This document shows positions 33,115-41,278 of a stretch of 49,570 nucleotides of DNA, in pieces (the first letter of the stretch is position 1; every line of letters starts with the position of its first letter). The DNA comes from Acidisoma sp. L85 (GTDB taxonomy: Bacteria; Pseudomonadota; Alphaproteobacteria; Acetobacterales; Acetobacteraceae). The stretch lies in contig NZ_LMUQ01000052.1 in the NCBI RefSeq assembly GCF_009765865.1, positions 107,284 through 156,853 on the forward strand. Direction: 5' to 3'. The notes beneath the pieces were generated by a model. The model searched no databases, was not told the origin of the DNA, and was given only the letters and a program-made list of their open reading frames with translations. A program made the position numbers and the translations under genes.

Positions 33115-35643
33115 TTAAGCTTGCTTCGGACCGGGTCCGCGTGCCCCGCCTGGGCGGGTGAATTCTGAACTTTCGTGACCAGTCTTGAACCCGTGGAAGC
33201 CGCCACCGCCGAAGCTGTTACCGCTGGGGTGCTGAGTCCAACCCTTGTCGTGACCGCCACTAATTTCTGCCATAGCTTTTTGCACGGCGCTTGCGAATGC
33301 TGCGACAGAGTCCGACGCGGTAGCAACGTTGCCCGCAAGAGATATAACGCTGTCACCCAGGCTACCGCCGAAGGTCGCATCCGTGGTCTTGAATACCTGC
33401 TCTGCTACACCCATGTCGAGGGTCTGGGCTTTAGACAGCAAGCCATTTTGCGCGAGGTTTAAATTCCCCAGGTTATCGTATGCGGCACCCCAAAGCTGGC
33501 CATATTTACCGTTTCCACCGCCGTTGTATGCGAGCGCCGTTTGCAAGGCGCTTTTGCCGCCTTTTGATTTCTGCTTCCAGACCTCTGCACCGACTAAGGC
33601 TCCGACACGTGGGTCACTCTGCACTTGGTCCCAGGTTACATCGCGGTCGATATAGCCGTTCTTCTGGCCATCGTTGAAGGTGTCGCGGGTCACTTCGAGA
33701 ATCCCGCCGTGCCCACCTTTGCTCGCGTTCGGGTCGTTGCCGAAGTTGGACTCTACCGCTGCCGTAGCTAGCAAAGAACGTGGATCAACGCCCGTCGCCT
33801 TCGCCGCATCCATAATGGCCTGGAAGTTGTAATCGCTGATGCGCCCGTATTTCACGCTTCCGGGGACGTCTGGCAGATTGCCACCACTGGGCTGCGAAAG
33901 ATAAGCGGCGACGTCACTCACCGGCATGCCGCTCATACTGGCGATGGCAGCTGTCTGCGCGGCGCCCGTGAGCCCCATTCCACCAGTATACTGAATATCC
34001 GCATCCAGCATCTGGCTCGGTGTCAGCATACTCTTAATCGACGATGCATAAGCTAGCACGTTTCCTTGCTTCGCGGCATCTACGGCATTGGAAATAAGGT
34101 AGGATTGTTGCGGCGTGGGTGTTCCACCTATGCCCAGCTGCTTCGCAACGCCCGCCGCCGTGGATTGCATCCCGCCTTTTTGGTTAACCCAACGCTGCAA
34201 GGCCATATTGCCGATGGTATTGCCACTATAGCCGAGCGAGCTGGACTCGCCGGAGAGGCTGCTCATAGCTGAGAGGACACCCGAACCGTCACGCATATTG
34301 GCAGCACCGCTACCCGCGAGACGGCCCCATAGGTTCGCGAGCCCACCCGGATTGATATTTGCACTGCCGCTGCTCGCCGCGATTTGCAGCATCCCTTGCA
34401 TGGTGTCGGCGACCTTCGAGTGGTCGAGGCCGAGGCTCGTAGCCTTCGCCATCACCCTTTGTAGTCGGGAAAAGTACTTGTCCGTGGACGCGTTGGAGTC
34501 ACTGTCTGGGCTGTTCGTATCGGCGTCGGCACTAGCCTGGATGTAAGACGGCCCGAGCAATGTCTCGTATTGGCCGAGACCAGCGGCGTAACGAGACGCA
34601 CCCAAGCCGCCGAGATACGCCGTCTGGTCCGCCTGGGCGGAAGCGGAGACGACGCCGCGAAGCATGCCCGCGCTATCCCCCCGGTTGCCATAAGCCGAAT
34701 AAATGTCGAGTGCCGATTGTGGACCTAGCCCGTAACGCGACTCCCACGGGAGCGGCCCGGTTCGGTTGAAAAGCGAGTTGCGCAATGCATCCGCACCATA
34801 GCCACCGGCATTTCCGATAGCCGAGGTCCCACGCTGATACGCCATATATGGCGCGGCCTGTGACAGCATGTCATCGATCATGCCGGAGACCTTGCCCGGC
34901 AAATTGTAGGCTGCCTTGAGCACGTCAAAAGCCGCGAGCCCGCCGATCCCAATTGGCCCAAGGGCACCTGCCTCCAGGCCACCCGCGAGCGAACCGGCTT
35001 CACCGAACGTGCTGGCGGCACGGCCGATGCCACCTAGCCCACCGGAACGACCTTCGAGCGCACGACCCGCCTGGGACATGCCGTAGCCGAAATGCCGTCC
35101 GCGCCGATAACGTGGACCGGGCGGACCGGGACGGTTGGCGATGTCATAAGAGGTGTTATCGCGGTCCGCGTTGTAGCGCATCGCGTGATACGATGCGGCG
35201 GCACTGCGGGAGTCATACCGCGCGTTCTCACGGCTCGCAGCAGCGTATGTCTTCAGGAAATTCTGGTCGGCTTGCTGCTGTCGCTTAGTGCGGGCATCGA
35301 TGCTCTTGTTGTGGTAGTCTGCCTCTTGTCGCTGCTGGCGGCGACGCATGTTGTGGTTCTGGTCTTCCCATCGAGCTTCTACCTGCGCATGCTTCCGAAG
35401 AAGGTCGAAGTTAGCATTTTCGAGTTTTGCCTCGGCCTGGTAGTGACGCCGCACGGAATCAAAATTCTGGTTCTGCCAGGTGGCCTCTTGGCGCTGTTGG
35501 GAGCGCAGTTTGTTGTAGCTAGTTTCGATGCGACGCGAATTGTAGGCATCGATGAAATTACCGCCGCCCTGTTCGCTGCTACCGTCACCTTCGCCGCTGT
35601 TGTTGCCTTTTCCGGGATTACCCGTAATCGTGATGGCGGGCAC
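33115..35643 (-). CDS. Virion-like protein with coiled-coil repeats and lytic transglycosylase domain
   Basis: An 842-residue protein from GTG 35643. Residues ~45-125 contain four copies of a ~19-residue repeat built on QxEAxxxNxNxD, predicted to form a helical rod. A Gly/Ala-rich hydrophobic stretch near 200-240 (GLEAGALGPIGIGGLAAFDV) resembles the membrane-active part of tape-measure or ejection proteins. Residues ~595-725 form an SLT-type lytic transglycosylase domain: GVDPRSLLATAAVESNFG with the catalytic Glu, and ALAYNGGGNGKYG. Such proteins travel in virions and cut peptidoglycan during DNA entry. No capsid or tail gene is recognised beside it. Confidence 0.75.
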   Translation of the reverse strand: MPAITITGNPGKGNNSGEGDGSSEQGGGNFIDAYNSRRIETSYNKLRSQQRQEATWQNQNFDSVRRHYQAEAKLENANFDLLRKHAQVEARWEDQNHNMRRRQQRQEADYHNKSIDARTKRQQQADQNFLKTYAAASRENARYDSRSAAASYHAMRYNADRDNTSYDIANRPGPPGPRYRRGRHFGYGMSQAGRALEGRSGGLGGIGRAASTFGEAGSLAGGLEAGALGPIGIGGLAAFDVLKAAYNLPGKVSGMIDDMLSQAAPYMAYQRGTSAIGNAGGYGADALRNSLFNRTGPLPWESRYGLGPQSALDIYSAYGNRGDSAGMLRGVVSASAQADQTAYLGGLGASRYAAGLGQYETLLGPSYIQASADADTNSPDSDSNASTDKYFSRLQRVMAKATSLGLDHSKVADTMQGMLQIAASSGSANINPGGLANLWGRLAGSGAANMRDGSGVLSAMSSLSGESSSLGYSGNTIGNMALQRWVNQKGGMQSTAAGVAKQLGIGGTPTPQQSYLISNAVDAAKQGNVLAYASSIKSMLTPSQMLDADIQYTGGMGLTGAAQTAAIASMSGMPVSDVAAYLSQPSGGNLPDVPGSVKYGRISDYNFQAIMDAAKATGVDPRSLLATAAVESNFGNDPNASKGGHGGILEVTRDTFNDGQKNGYIDRDVTWDQVQSDPRVGALVGAEVWKQKSKGGKSALQTALAYNGGGNGKYGQLWGAAYDNLGNLNLAQNGLLSKAQTLDMGVAEQVFKTTDATFGGSLGDSVISLAGNVATASDSVAAFASAVQKAMAEISGGHDKGWTQHPSGNSFGGGGFHGFKTGHESSEFTRPGGARGPGPKQA

Positions 35644-35903
35644 TATCGTGCGTCCCCAGCAAGCCGTTCGGCTTTAAGCCTGGTAGCCTTAGTGTCCCAT
35701 TTAAATTGGACACAGTGGAGGCAACCATCATTCGCAATGTAGCGGAGGCCGGTATGTCCGCGAAGGCAAGTCACGTCAGAAACATACGTGGCCGTGTTGG
35801 GATCAGCGGTTTTCGCGGCAGCAATCAATTCAAGGCGATGTGCTCGCTTGCGACTGTAAATGGTCTTACGGAAAGGCTTAGCGGTATCGGTGACTTTAGG
35901 CAT
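35643..35903 (-). CDS. Small zinc-binding phage-type protein
   Basis: An 86-residue basic protein. The C-terminal half has CLRGHTGLRYIANDGCLHC, a CxxGH...CxxC pattern common in short phage proteins that bind zinc and often accompany HNH genes. The N-terminal half (KTIYSRKRAHRLELIAAAK) is strongly basic. The TAG stop overlaps the GTG start of the virion-like gene (TAGTG), which suggests translational coupling. Its function is unknown. Confidence 0.65.
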   Translation of the reverse strand: MPKVTDTAKPFRKTIYSRKRAHRLELIAAAKTADPNTATYVSDVTCLRGHTGLRYIANDGCLHCVQFKWDTKATRLKAERLAGDAR

Positions 35904-36287
35904 CGGTGAACTTCTAAATGGATGAATGGATCTTGTAGTCCTATCCCTATCATCCGCTCGTGAGCCCAGCCTATAGTTAGAAGACTTTGAGAAAACTTTA
36001 TCGTAGAAATTGCTAGAAAATTTTGGGGCCGATGTATGGGACTGGTAAATGAATTTTGTGGCAAGAAAGAGCCACTTTTAGAAGGCCGTTAAAATAGCAT
36101 TGACCAGGATTGGGGGCCTGACCCGCCTCGCAGAGGGCACCGGATCCTGCCCCACTCCATGCCCCCTGTACATACCTGACCAGCGCTTTGACCGTACCTT
36201 CACCGGATAGGGTAGCAGTACGATCGCCGGAATGCGCGTTAGGGTCTAGATGGTTTTAGAAACGTCTGACCTAACCTGAACACCTCA
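35904..36287. other. Non-coding region
   Basis: About 380 bases without a supportable gene. It includes the upstream region of the minus-strand zinc-protein/virion operon and the downstream region of the resolvase gene. No strong repeat or terminator was seen. Confidence 0.35.
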
Positions 36288-37007
36288 TCAGCCCTCAGCC
36301 TCCACACGCAAGAGCACGCGACGCACTGCGGTAGCGGTCCACATACTGCCACGAGGCGTAGCAATGCCTCGCCGTGTCAGTTCATCAGCGATGGTCTGTA
36401 GGCTGATGTCTGCACCCATTTCTGCACGTATCTCACGGATGGAGAGCACCACATTGTATGCATGTTGATTGGCAACAGCAGTGCGGGCCTCGGCGGAAGC
36501 CTTAGGACCAGCCTCGCGACCTGCGAAGCCTACGGGGCGATAGCCTCTATCACCACCAAGCTTGACACCACGGGCCTTAGCAGCAGCGAGAGCAATCTTC
36601 GTGCGGGTGCTTATCATACGCCTCTCTTGCTCGGCCAACGCGGCGTAGATGTGCAGCATGAAAGGATCCGCGTGGGGGCCGAGGTCGCAAACGAGAAAGG
36701 GCACGCCCCGCGACATTAGAGAAGAGATGAAGGCCACATCACGGGAGAGCCTATCCAACTTGGCGACCACTACCGCACAGCCGAGGCGTTTGGCGTGGGC
36801 AAGGCTAGCAGCAAGCTTCGGGCGACGTTCAATGGCGTCTGTCCCCTTGGCTGACTGCACCTCGACATACTCTGCCGCGACAGTCAAACCCTCTGCCGCA
36901 CAGAAGCGGGCGATTGCCTCACGCTGGCCCTCTAGCCCCAGGCCAGACTTGCCTTGACGGTCCGTCGAGACCCGGAGGTAAGAAACGAAACTGCGGGTCT
37001 GCAACAT
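36288..37007 (-). CDS. Small serine recombinase (resolvase/invertase type)
   Basis: A 239-residue recombinase. The catalytic domain has Ser14 in [36 protein letters not shown] with the catalytic Arg residues, and the helix segment [20 protein letters not shown]. The C-terminus ends in a helix-turn-helix ([19 protein letters not shown], then [10 protein letters not shown]). It is distinct from the larger serine recombinase at 24213. In a replicating element a resolvase may resolve multimers; inversion of a segment is the alternative. No res or inversion site was identified. Confidence 0.88.
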   Translation of the reverse strand: MLQTRSFVSYLRVSTDRQGKSGLGLEGQREAIARFCAAEGLTVAAEYVEVQSAKGTDAIERRPKLAASLAHAKRLGCAVVVAKLDRLSRDVAFISSLMSRGVPFLVCDLGPHADPFMLHIYAALAEQERRMISTRTKIALAAAKARGVKLGGDRGYRPVGFAGREAGPKASAEARTAVANQHAYNVVLSIREIRAEMGADISLQTIADELTRRGIATPRGSMWTATAVRRVLLRVEAEG

Positions 37008-37401
37008 GGGATTCGCTGTCTCCGTCTTGGTGAAGGCAATTTGCTCCCATGCATGAGCTATGTCAACAGAGAATCAACGTCCGTAGGTCCTGTAGTGATA
37101 TATGACTTGATGAGCCTTGCATCCCCGCAGCCCACGCGGTTTCCCATATGGGAACGACGTAGACAGCGAGCCCGCAAAGTTCATCGGGGAGAGAAGGTAA
37201 GACGGCATAATAGTGGAACCGGCGCCGGGCCGAATAGCATGAAGTCGCGCACATAGCGTATGGAGGACCGCTCGAATTTATTTCTAAAACAGCGCTAAAA
37301 CTGTTCTCCAACTATACGAAGGGGCGCACAGGACATGCTATAAAATACTTACCGGCGCACATCAATAACGATACCGCCTTTTGCTTTTGAAAGTCTCGAC
37401 T
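37008..37401. other. Non-coding region upstream of the resolvase gene
   Basis: About 390 bases between the divergent resolvase gene and the next plus-strand gene. No convincing gene was seen. By analogy with other resolvases, a recombination (res) site could lie here, but no paired repeats were recognised by eye. Confidence 0.35.
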
Positions 37402-37782
37402 GTGCCTTACCCATCTCCAAGCTTTAACAGCCCACCCGCAAGACCCGCATTCCAAGATCAACTAGCAACCGACGTGAACTGGTTGATTCTTGCGGACATG
37501 TCCTATCCAGTTCTTTCGCAGCTGCATTGGGATGACGGAATTTCTCACACCCGCGACGGAACCAAAACAGGCGGCGTGCCAAGCATCTCGGCCGTGTGCT
37601 GGACCGGTGACTACAAGCCCACATTCAAAGTCGGCGATACCTTCAACGCGCATGTGCGTCTCAAAAGCGCGGAAGGGGGTGCTACGGTTCGTGGATACTC
37701 TCTCAAGGTCGCACACCTCGTCGATATGGGAGAACTGTTCTCCGTTCGGCTTGTAGGTCCCTACGGTTCGGTGAGGGTCTAA
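37402..37782 (+). CDS. Hypothetical protein, possibly structural
   Basis: A 126-residue protein from GTG 37402; the open frame reaches back to 37381. The N-terminus is Pro-rich (PYPSPSFNSPPARPAF), followed by mostly beta-strand-like sequence (KPTFKVGDTFNAHVRLK, then ATVRGYSLKVAHLVD). No catalytic or membrane motif is visible. The next gene starts three bases after its stop. An opposite-strand frame overlaps both genes, but the spacing, ribosome site and downstream terminator favour this strand. A structural or decoration role is speculation. Confidence 0.5.
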   Translation: MPYPSPSFNSPPARPAFQDQLATDVNWLILADMSYPVLSQLHWDDGISHTRDGTKTGGVPSISAVCWTGDYKPTFKVGDTFNAHVRLKSAEGGATVRGYSLKVAHLVDMGELFSVRLVGPYGSVRV

Positions 37783-37785
37783 ATC

Positions 37786-38127
37786 ATGAGCACGATTAAA
37801 GGTAATCTCGCGGTGCCCGGTGGCAATGGTGATTTCACATTCCCAATTTATGAGTTCGCGTGGGATCCCGGCAGCATCGGTGGTTTGATGGACCCGACGC
37901 CACGCGATGCGCTGCTGCAACTCACGATTGGCGATGGCGGACTGTATAGCTTCGCGCAGGCGACGCAGCACCGGAGTCGATTCGACCTCTTTGCGACGTT
38001 GGGGTCGCGTGGCGTGCAACTCATCGACGCATGGCTTGCTGAGCAGCCCGGTGAACGGATTTTCGGCCAATATCCAAGCGCCGCGTTTACCCTGGCGTTT
38101 GGCGCATATTATAGGAATGTGAGGTAA
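37786..38127 (+). CDS. Hypothetical protein
   Basis: A 113-residue protein whose ATG follows GAGGG by eight bases. It begins STIKGNLAVPGGNGDFTFPI and contains TPRDALLQLTIGDGGLYSFA, mixed alpha/beta with no recognised motif. It forms a two-gene unit with the preceding gene and is followed by a long terminator hairpin. Its position between the resolvase and the replication region suggests an element-specific function that I cannot name. Confidence 0.5.
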   Translation: MSTIKGNLAVPGGNGDFTFPIYEFAWDPGSIGGLMDPTPRDALLQLTIGDGGLYSFAQATQHRSRFDLFATLGSRGVQLIDAWLAEQPGERIFGQYPSAAFTLAFGAYYRNVR

Positions 38128-38160
38128 CCTAGCGCGGCGGCGCATCACGCAATTTTATCT

Positions 38161-38181
38161 ACGACGACGACGACGACGACG
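38161..38181. repeat. (ACG)7 microsatellite
   Basis: Seven tandem ACG triplets lie just after the 37786 gene and before the terminator hairpin. It is non-coding and could vary in copy number by slippage. Confidence 0.9.
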
Positions 38182-38192
38182 ATGAAAACAGA

Positions 38193-38222
38193 AAAGGCGG
38201 CTTCCGTGAGGAGGCCGCCTTT
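38193..38222. terminator. Bidirectional terminator hairpin
   Basis: AAAGGCGGCTTCC pairs with GGAGGCCGCCTTT (one G-T pair) around GTGA. The plus strand ends in TTTAAT and the minus strand in TTTTCTGTTTTC, so it can stop transcription both ways. Confidence 0.75.
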
Positions 38223-38773
38223 AATGCGTAAAAGTAAGTTTCCGGCTGAAAGCCACACCCATCATCGTCGGCGCCGCTAGGACAGCGCCGACAAGGATCA
38301 ATGTACATCGCGGCACGGATTGGTCCTAGAGATGCCGCCGTGACCTATGACTCTTCGCCACATCGGCTTCGAGATAGGGAACAAACCGGCTCAACTTGCG
38401 CCGGTTTAGTCGGCGAGTTCCGTAGTCGTCGTTCGGCATGTGGTTGGCGCGAGTCAATAATACTATACGTGATAGTAAATATCTGAATAGGATGAGGTCA
38501 GGAAGTGATTTCTCCAATTCTGGAGTGGCACGGGAGGGGCCTAGCATTTTGCAGGTATATTCGGGACCGTTTCACAGCTGCATGGTGCTAGTAGCTAACC
38601 ACACCCGCAATCGCTCGGCCATTGGTCTGTTAAATTATGACGCTCCGTCGGGGACGTCTAAGTAGGCGCTGCCACGTTCCGATTCGTCTTTTTTAGTATA
38701 CCCATCCGTAGGTGATGCGTATCCGAAATGCTATAAAGGAAGTGAAACCCTCTTGATACTTAAAGGACTATTT
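38223..38773. other. Intergenic region with short dyads
   Basis: About 550 bases with no well-supported gene. It contains a GCCGGTTT/AAACCGGC hairpin near 38381-38406 and a TACTAT/ATAGTA dyad near 38460-38476, and it becomes AT-rich towards the small regulator gene. A 37-residue minus-strand frame near 38326-38440 is possible but not supported. Confidence 0.4.
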
Positions 38774-38944
38774 ATGACTGACAGCTCCCTACGACCGACA
38801 TTTCCGGTCGACCTTGGAGATCTCGCGTACGCAGTTGATGTCTATGCGCACGCTCACCGATTTAAATGCACAACCGACGCCTTCCGCACACTTCTACAGG
38901 CCGGCCTCGACATGGCGCGAGCCAAGGCGGTAGCCCGTGGCTAA
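38774..38944 (+). CDS. Small ribbon-helix-helix-like protein
   Basis: A 56-residue protein from ATG 38774, preceded by AAAGGA; an in-frame start at 38753 is less likely. The pattern PTFPVDLGDLAYAVDVYAHA then TTDAFRTLLQAGLDMARAKA fits a ribbon-helix-helix (Arc/MetJ-type) DNA-binding fold, where a short strand is followed by two helices. Its last eight bases overlap the start of the next RHH-like gene, so the two may be made together and may even form a heterodimer. Confidence 0.55.
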   Translation: MTDSSLRPTFPVDLGDLAYAVDVYAHAHRFKCTTDAFRTLLQAGLDMARAKAVARG

Positions 38945-39137
38945 AGCCCCTAGAGCCCCCCGCACGCGGGACACGAGCCATCGTCGCGCATTGAGCGTTA
39001 ACGAACAGCTATTAGCCGATATCGATGCTTTCAAGGTTGCGGGTGGCTTCGCGTCGCGGACCAGCGCAACGAAAGAGCTTGTTCGGCTTGGCCTGGCATC
39101 TCTTACGGCACGTGACGTGCCACAACCCACAACGTAG
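38937..39137 (+). CDS. Small ribbon-helix-helix-like protein
   Basis: A 66-residue protein from GTG 38937, overlapping the preceding gene by eight bases. A basic N-terminus (APRAPRTRDTSHRR) leads into ALSVNEQLLADIDAFKVAGG then RTSATKELVRLGLASLTARD, the strand-helix-helix layout of RHH regulators. It precedes a stem-loop and a possible primase-like gene. It probably controls the replication genes or copy number; this is inferred from position. Confidence 0.65.
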   Translation: MAKAPRAPRTRDTSHRRALSVNEQLLADIDAFKVAGGFASRTSATKELVRLGLASLTARDVPQPTT

Positions 39138-39145
39138 AAATGAAA

Positions 39146-39178
39146 ATCGGCGCTAGCTCCTGCAAGAGCCGCGCCGAT
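39146..39178. terminator. Stem-loop after the RHH pair
   Basis: ATCGGCGC pairs with GCGCCGAT, with an inner CTC/GAG pair. No T tract follows on the plus strand. On the minus strand it is followed by TTTTCATTTC, so it may mainly stop antisense transcription. Confidence 0.5.
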
Positions 39179-39195
39179 ATAGTCGAGTAACCTTA

Positions 39196-39951
39196 ATGAA
39201 TGATATTTCCTATACCAATGCAGGCCAAAAGTCAAGCTCTGCGCTGAATGATTTTACCATGGCCGCCCAAAGTGGATGGCCCGCCGAATTGCTTCACGGA
39301 GAGCGCGGGGAAGATCCCGCCGTTAGTCTGCGGCTGGGTCACGCTCATCAAGGCGTGAGTTTCTGCGCCATTCTGTTGCGCACACTACTCACTCCAAACC
39401 GACCTGACACGTGGCCATCAAGGAAGGCCCGCGAGCTTGCCACGGTGGTCGAGCACAGTCTCATCGAAGCCACCGGCAGCGGGGGCCTTTGGTGCAGGCG
39501 AGACGCGGAAGGCGACTATCTCTGGCTATTCCGCACGACCAAGCCCGTTGGGGGCCGTGGGGTGGCGCATCTCCATCATCCAGCCTTCGGGCCGGTGGGC
39601 GAGCTACAGTGGCTCGGCACAGGCCACCGCGTGTTGATGAGCGGCGCACACCCCGGCTTTGGCGATTGCTGGTGGGAACGTAGCAACGCACCGGGGGAGG
39701 TCTTTACGCGGCCTGTCCTGGGTGATGGGACGCCGCTCGTTTGGCATCAGGCATTCAACGAAGAAAGCGCGGCCTTGGACCGGCATAGCTTCGTGGGCGA
39801 TTACCGCGATGCGGACCCCCAAGTTCGGCCCAGCCTCGACTTTCTGTTTTGGAATGCACTGACGGCACTGGGCGGGAGCGGCGTTGAGATCGAGACGGCA
39901 CCGGCTAAAGCGGTGGACGTGGCGGCATGGGACCGACACCGCGCGGCTTAG
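39196..39951 (+). CDS. Possible AEP (primase-polymerase)-like protein
   Basis: A 251-residue protein. The central segment GELQWLGTGHRVLMSGAHPG resembles the strand and SxH motif of archaeo-eukaryotic primase (AEP) domains, in which a ribonucleotide-binding His follows a (E)xxGxGxxVxxxGxHP pattern. Upstream, WCRRDAEGDYLWLF could supply acidic residues, but a clear DxD motif I is not visible. Other families cannot be excluded. It lies between the RHH pair and the origin, as expected for a replication protein. The link to AEP is a weak inference. Confidence 0.5.
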   Translation: MNDISYTNAGQKSSSALNDFTMAAQSGWPAELLHGERGEDPAVSLRLGHAHQGVSFCAILLRTLLTPNRPDTWPSRKARELATVVEHSLIEATGSGGLWCRRDAEGDYLWLFRTTKPVGGRGVAHLHHPAFGPVGELQWLGTGHRVLMSGAHPGFGDCWWERSNAPGEVFTRPVLGDGTPLVWHQAFNEESAALDRHSFVGDYRDADPQVRPSLDFLFWNALTALGGSGVEIETAPAKAVDVAAWDRHRAA

Positions 39952-40150
39952 CGGCGGGCTTCATACTGATCGCCAGTGGGCCGGGTATCCTCATCGATAT
40001 CCGGCCTTAATTTTGTTCGGCTTTCTGTCGCGCTTAGTTTGGCAATAGGTGGGGATGAAGTCCGCGTGGCTAAGTTTATCGAGTAAGGGCAGTGGTTGGG
40101 CCAGGATACCACTAGATGTTGTGTTCCCGTATCCTCAAAGGCCATATTCT

Positions 40151-40304
40151 GGTGAGTCTGGTGAGTCTGGTGAGTTGGTTTTCGATTACGCGTAGAGAAC
40201 TATCATTCTCATATCGTTATAAATACTACAACTGCCTTTATATGTGTTCTGCTAGTTTTCTATGTACAGTTGGAAACCAACTCACAACACTCACCAGACT
40301 CACC
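40151..40304. other. Candidate replication origin with inverted iterons
   Basis: Three direct copies of GGTGAGTCT (last copy GGTGAGTTG) at 40151-40177 face three inverted, slightly varied copies at 40277-40304. The innermost copies continue into TTGGTTTTC and GGAAACCAA. The ~90 bases between are strongly AT-rich. This is the layout of an origin with initiator-binding iterons around an unwinding region. The primase-helicase gene begins about 1 kb downstream. The rest of 39952-40650 shows no other structure. Confidence 0.8.
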
Positions 40305-40590
40305 AAACCGCGTCAAAACTGCCGCTGGCCTGGGTCGACGCGGGCCATCCCCGCGCCGATGCTTGGCTGACTTCATAGGCTGACCGCCATTCGGCTTCCC
40401 GCTCCCTACGAACAAACCGCTTGACTTCTAAAAAAGTTTTATGTTCCTTCGCAGGCGCAAGAGGCGCCATCCATGTTTTGAAGTAATTCCTCGTGTCTCC
40501 AAAGAATAAAAGTAGGCATTTAGAATCCACATGGCAGACCCACGCGCAAATCTTAAGTAACATCCGATTCTGGGCTAGGTAGTTCATCAC
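40300..40590 (-). CDS. Doubtful small hypothetical protein
   Basis: A 96-residue minus-strand frame with fairly protein-like content (TRNYFKTWMAPLAPAKEHK, then FVRREREAEWRSAYEVS). It has no clear ribosome site, and its stop overlaps the last iteron of the candidate origin. It would be the only minus-strand gene in this part of the element. It is kept only as a possibility. Confidence 0.3.
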   Translation of the reverse strand: MMNYLAQNRMLLKICAWVCHVDSKCLLLFFGDTRNYFKTWMAPLAPAKEHKTFLEVKRFVRREREAEWRSAYEVSQASARGWPASTQASGSFDAVW

Positions 40591-40650
40591 TTTGCTGGTA
40601 GATAGAATACCAGATGACTACTCAACCCCCGCTCACAGGATTTTAACATC

Positions 40651-40842
40651 ATGCTACCGCCTGGATTTACGCGCTACACCGTCAGCCTACCAGAGGTGTT
40701 CATTGACGAATTGAAGCGCCGCGCCGTTCTGAACCATACGTCGGTCGCCGAGCAGTTGCGGCAGACTCTCGTCTGCGGCTTCGAGCATACCCCCGCTCGC
40801 GGGCCGTCCTTCGTCACCGCCGCTGGTGCCCGACAGGCTTAA
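40651..40842 (+). CDS. Ribbon-helix-helix regulator
   Basis: A 63-residue protein with a clear RHH layout: TRYTVSLPEVFIDELKRRAV then HTSVAEQLRQTLVCGFE. The strand YTVSLP is followed by two helices, as in Arc-type regulators and plasmid copy-control proteins. It starts about 350 bases after the candidate origin and precedes another small regulator by four bases. Control of primase expression or copy number is the likely role, inferred from position. Confidence 0.75.
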   Translation: MLPPGFTRYTVSLPEVFIDELKRRAVLNHTSVAEQLRQTLVCGFEHTPARGPSFVTAAGARQA

Positions 40843-40846
40843 TCTC

Positions 40847-41194
40847 GTGAGTGCTGACACGCATACGGCCGAGGATACGGCCACAACTGCCCCCGCAATC
40901 GACTCCCCCGTCCAAACGTCGGAAATCGACATCGGCGACGACCCGGATACGGACGAGGATCTAGCCCCCGGCGCGCATATCTTCGCGCGACTGGGACTGA
41001 CAGCCGCGATGCGTCGCAAGTTGACGCTCGTACAACAGGTTTATCGCCTTCCGAGTGAGGCCAGCACGATCCGTGCATGTCTGTTCGCGGGATTGCCCAT
41101 CATATCGAGGGCGCCCATTCCAAAGCACCTCGCACCCAAGCCTGCGGCAAAGAAAAAGGGATTCGACGTTTTGTCGAATCCCTTAGAAGTCTAG
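40847..41194 (+). CDS. RHH-like regulator with acidic N-terminus
   Basis: A 115-residue protein from GTG 40847, four bases after the previous stop; GTG 40826 is an alternative. The first ~45 residues are acidic and Thr/Asp-rich (TSEIDIGDDPDTDEDLAPG). The centre reads RKLTLVQQVYRLPSEASTIR then ACLFAGLP, compatible with an RHH fold. The C-terminus is Pro/Lys-rich. The DNA for its last residues forms a perfect hairpin (41156-41184). The acidic tail could mimic DNA or bind a partner; this is speculation. Confidence 0.6.
   Translation: MSADTHTAEDTATTAPAIDSPVQTSEIDIGDDPDTDEDLAPGAHIFARLGLTAAMRRKLTLVQQVYRLPSEASTIRACLFAGLPIISRAPIPKHLAPKPAAKKKGFDVLSNPLEV
41156..41184 (-). terminator. Coding-embedded perfect hairpin, probable minus-strand terminator
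   Basis: AAGGGATTCGAC pairs perfectly with GTCGAATCCCTT around GTTTT, inside the 3' end of the 40847 gene. Read on the minus strand it is followed by TTTTTCTTT, so it would stop antisense transcription. On the plus strand it lacks a T tract but could still affect the primase mRNA. Confidence 0.65.
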
Positions 41195-41278
41195 CTCTCA
41201 CCACTTTTAAACCTGCCGAGGACTCCACCACGAGTTGCCTCCGCACCAATCACTATCATCCCTGAATTTGAATGACTT

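Noticed and set aside
32841-33380. 179-residue minus-strand frame
   Set aside because: It overlaps both the end of the virion-like gene and the 82-residue gene, which has a good ribosome site. Its content looks random.
37462-38148. 228-residue minus-strand frame overlapping the two small plus-strand genes
   Set aside because: Its content is Arg/His-rich like a shadow frame and it lacks a ribosome site. The plus-strand pair has a three-base gap and a good ribosome site before the second gene.
40151-40304. CRISPR array
   Set aside because: The repeats are 9 bp, directly adjacent and mirrored across a core, without spacers or cas genes.
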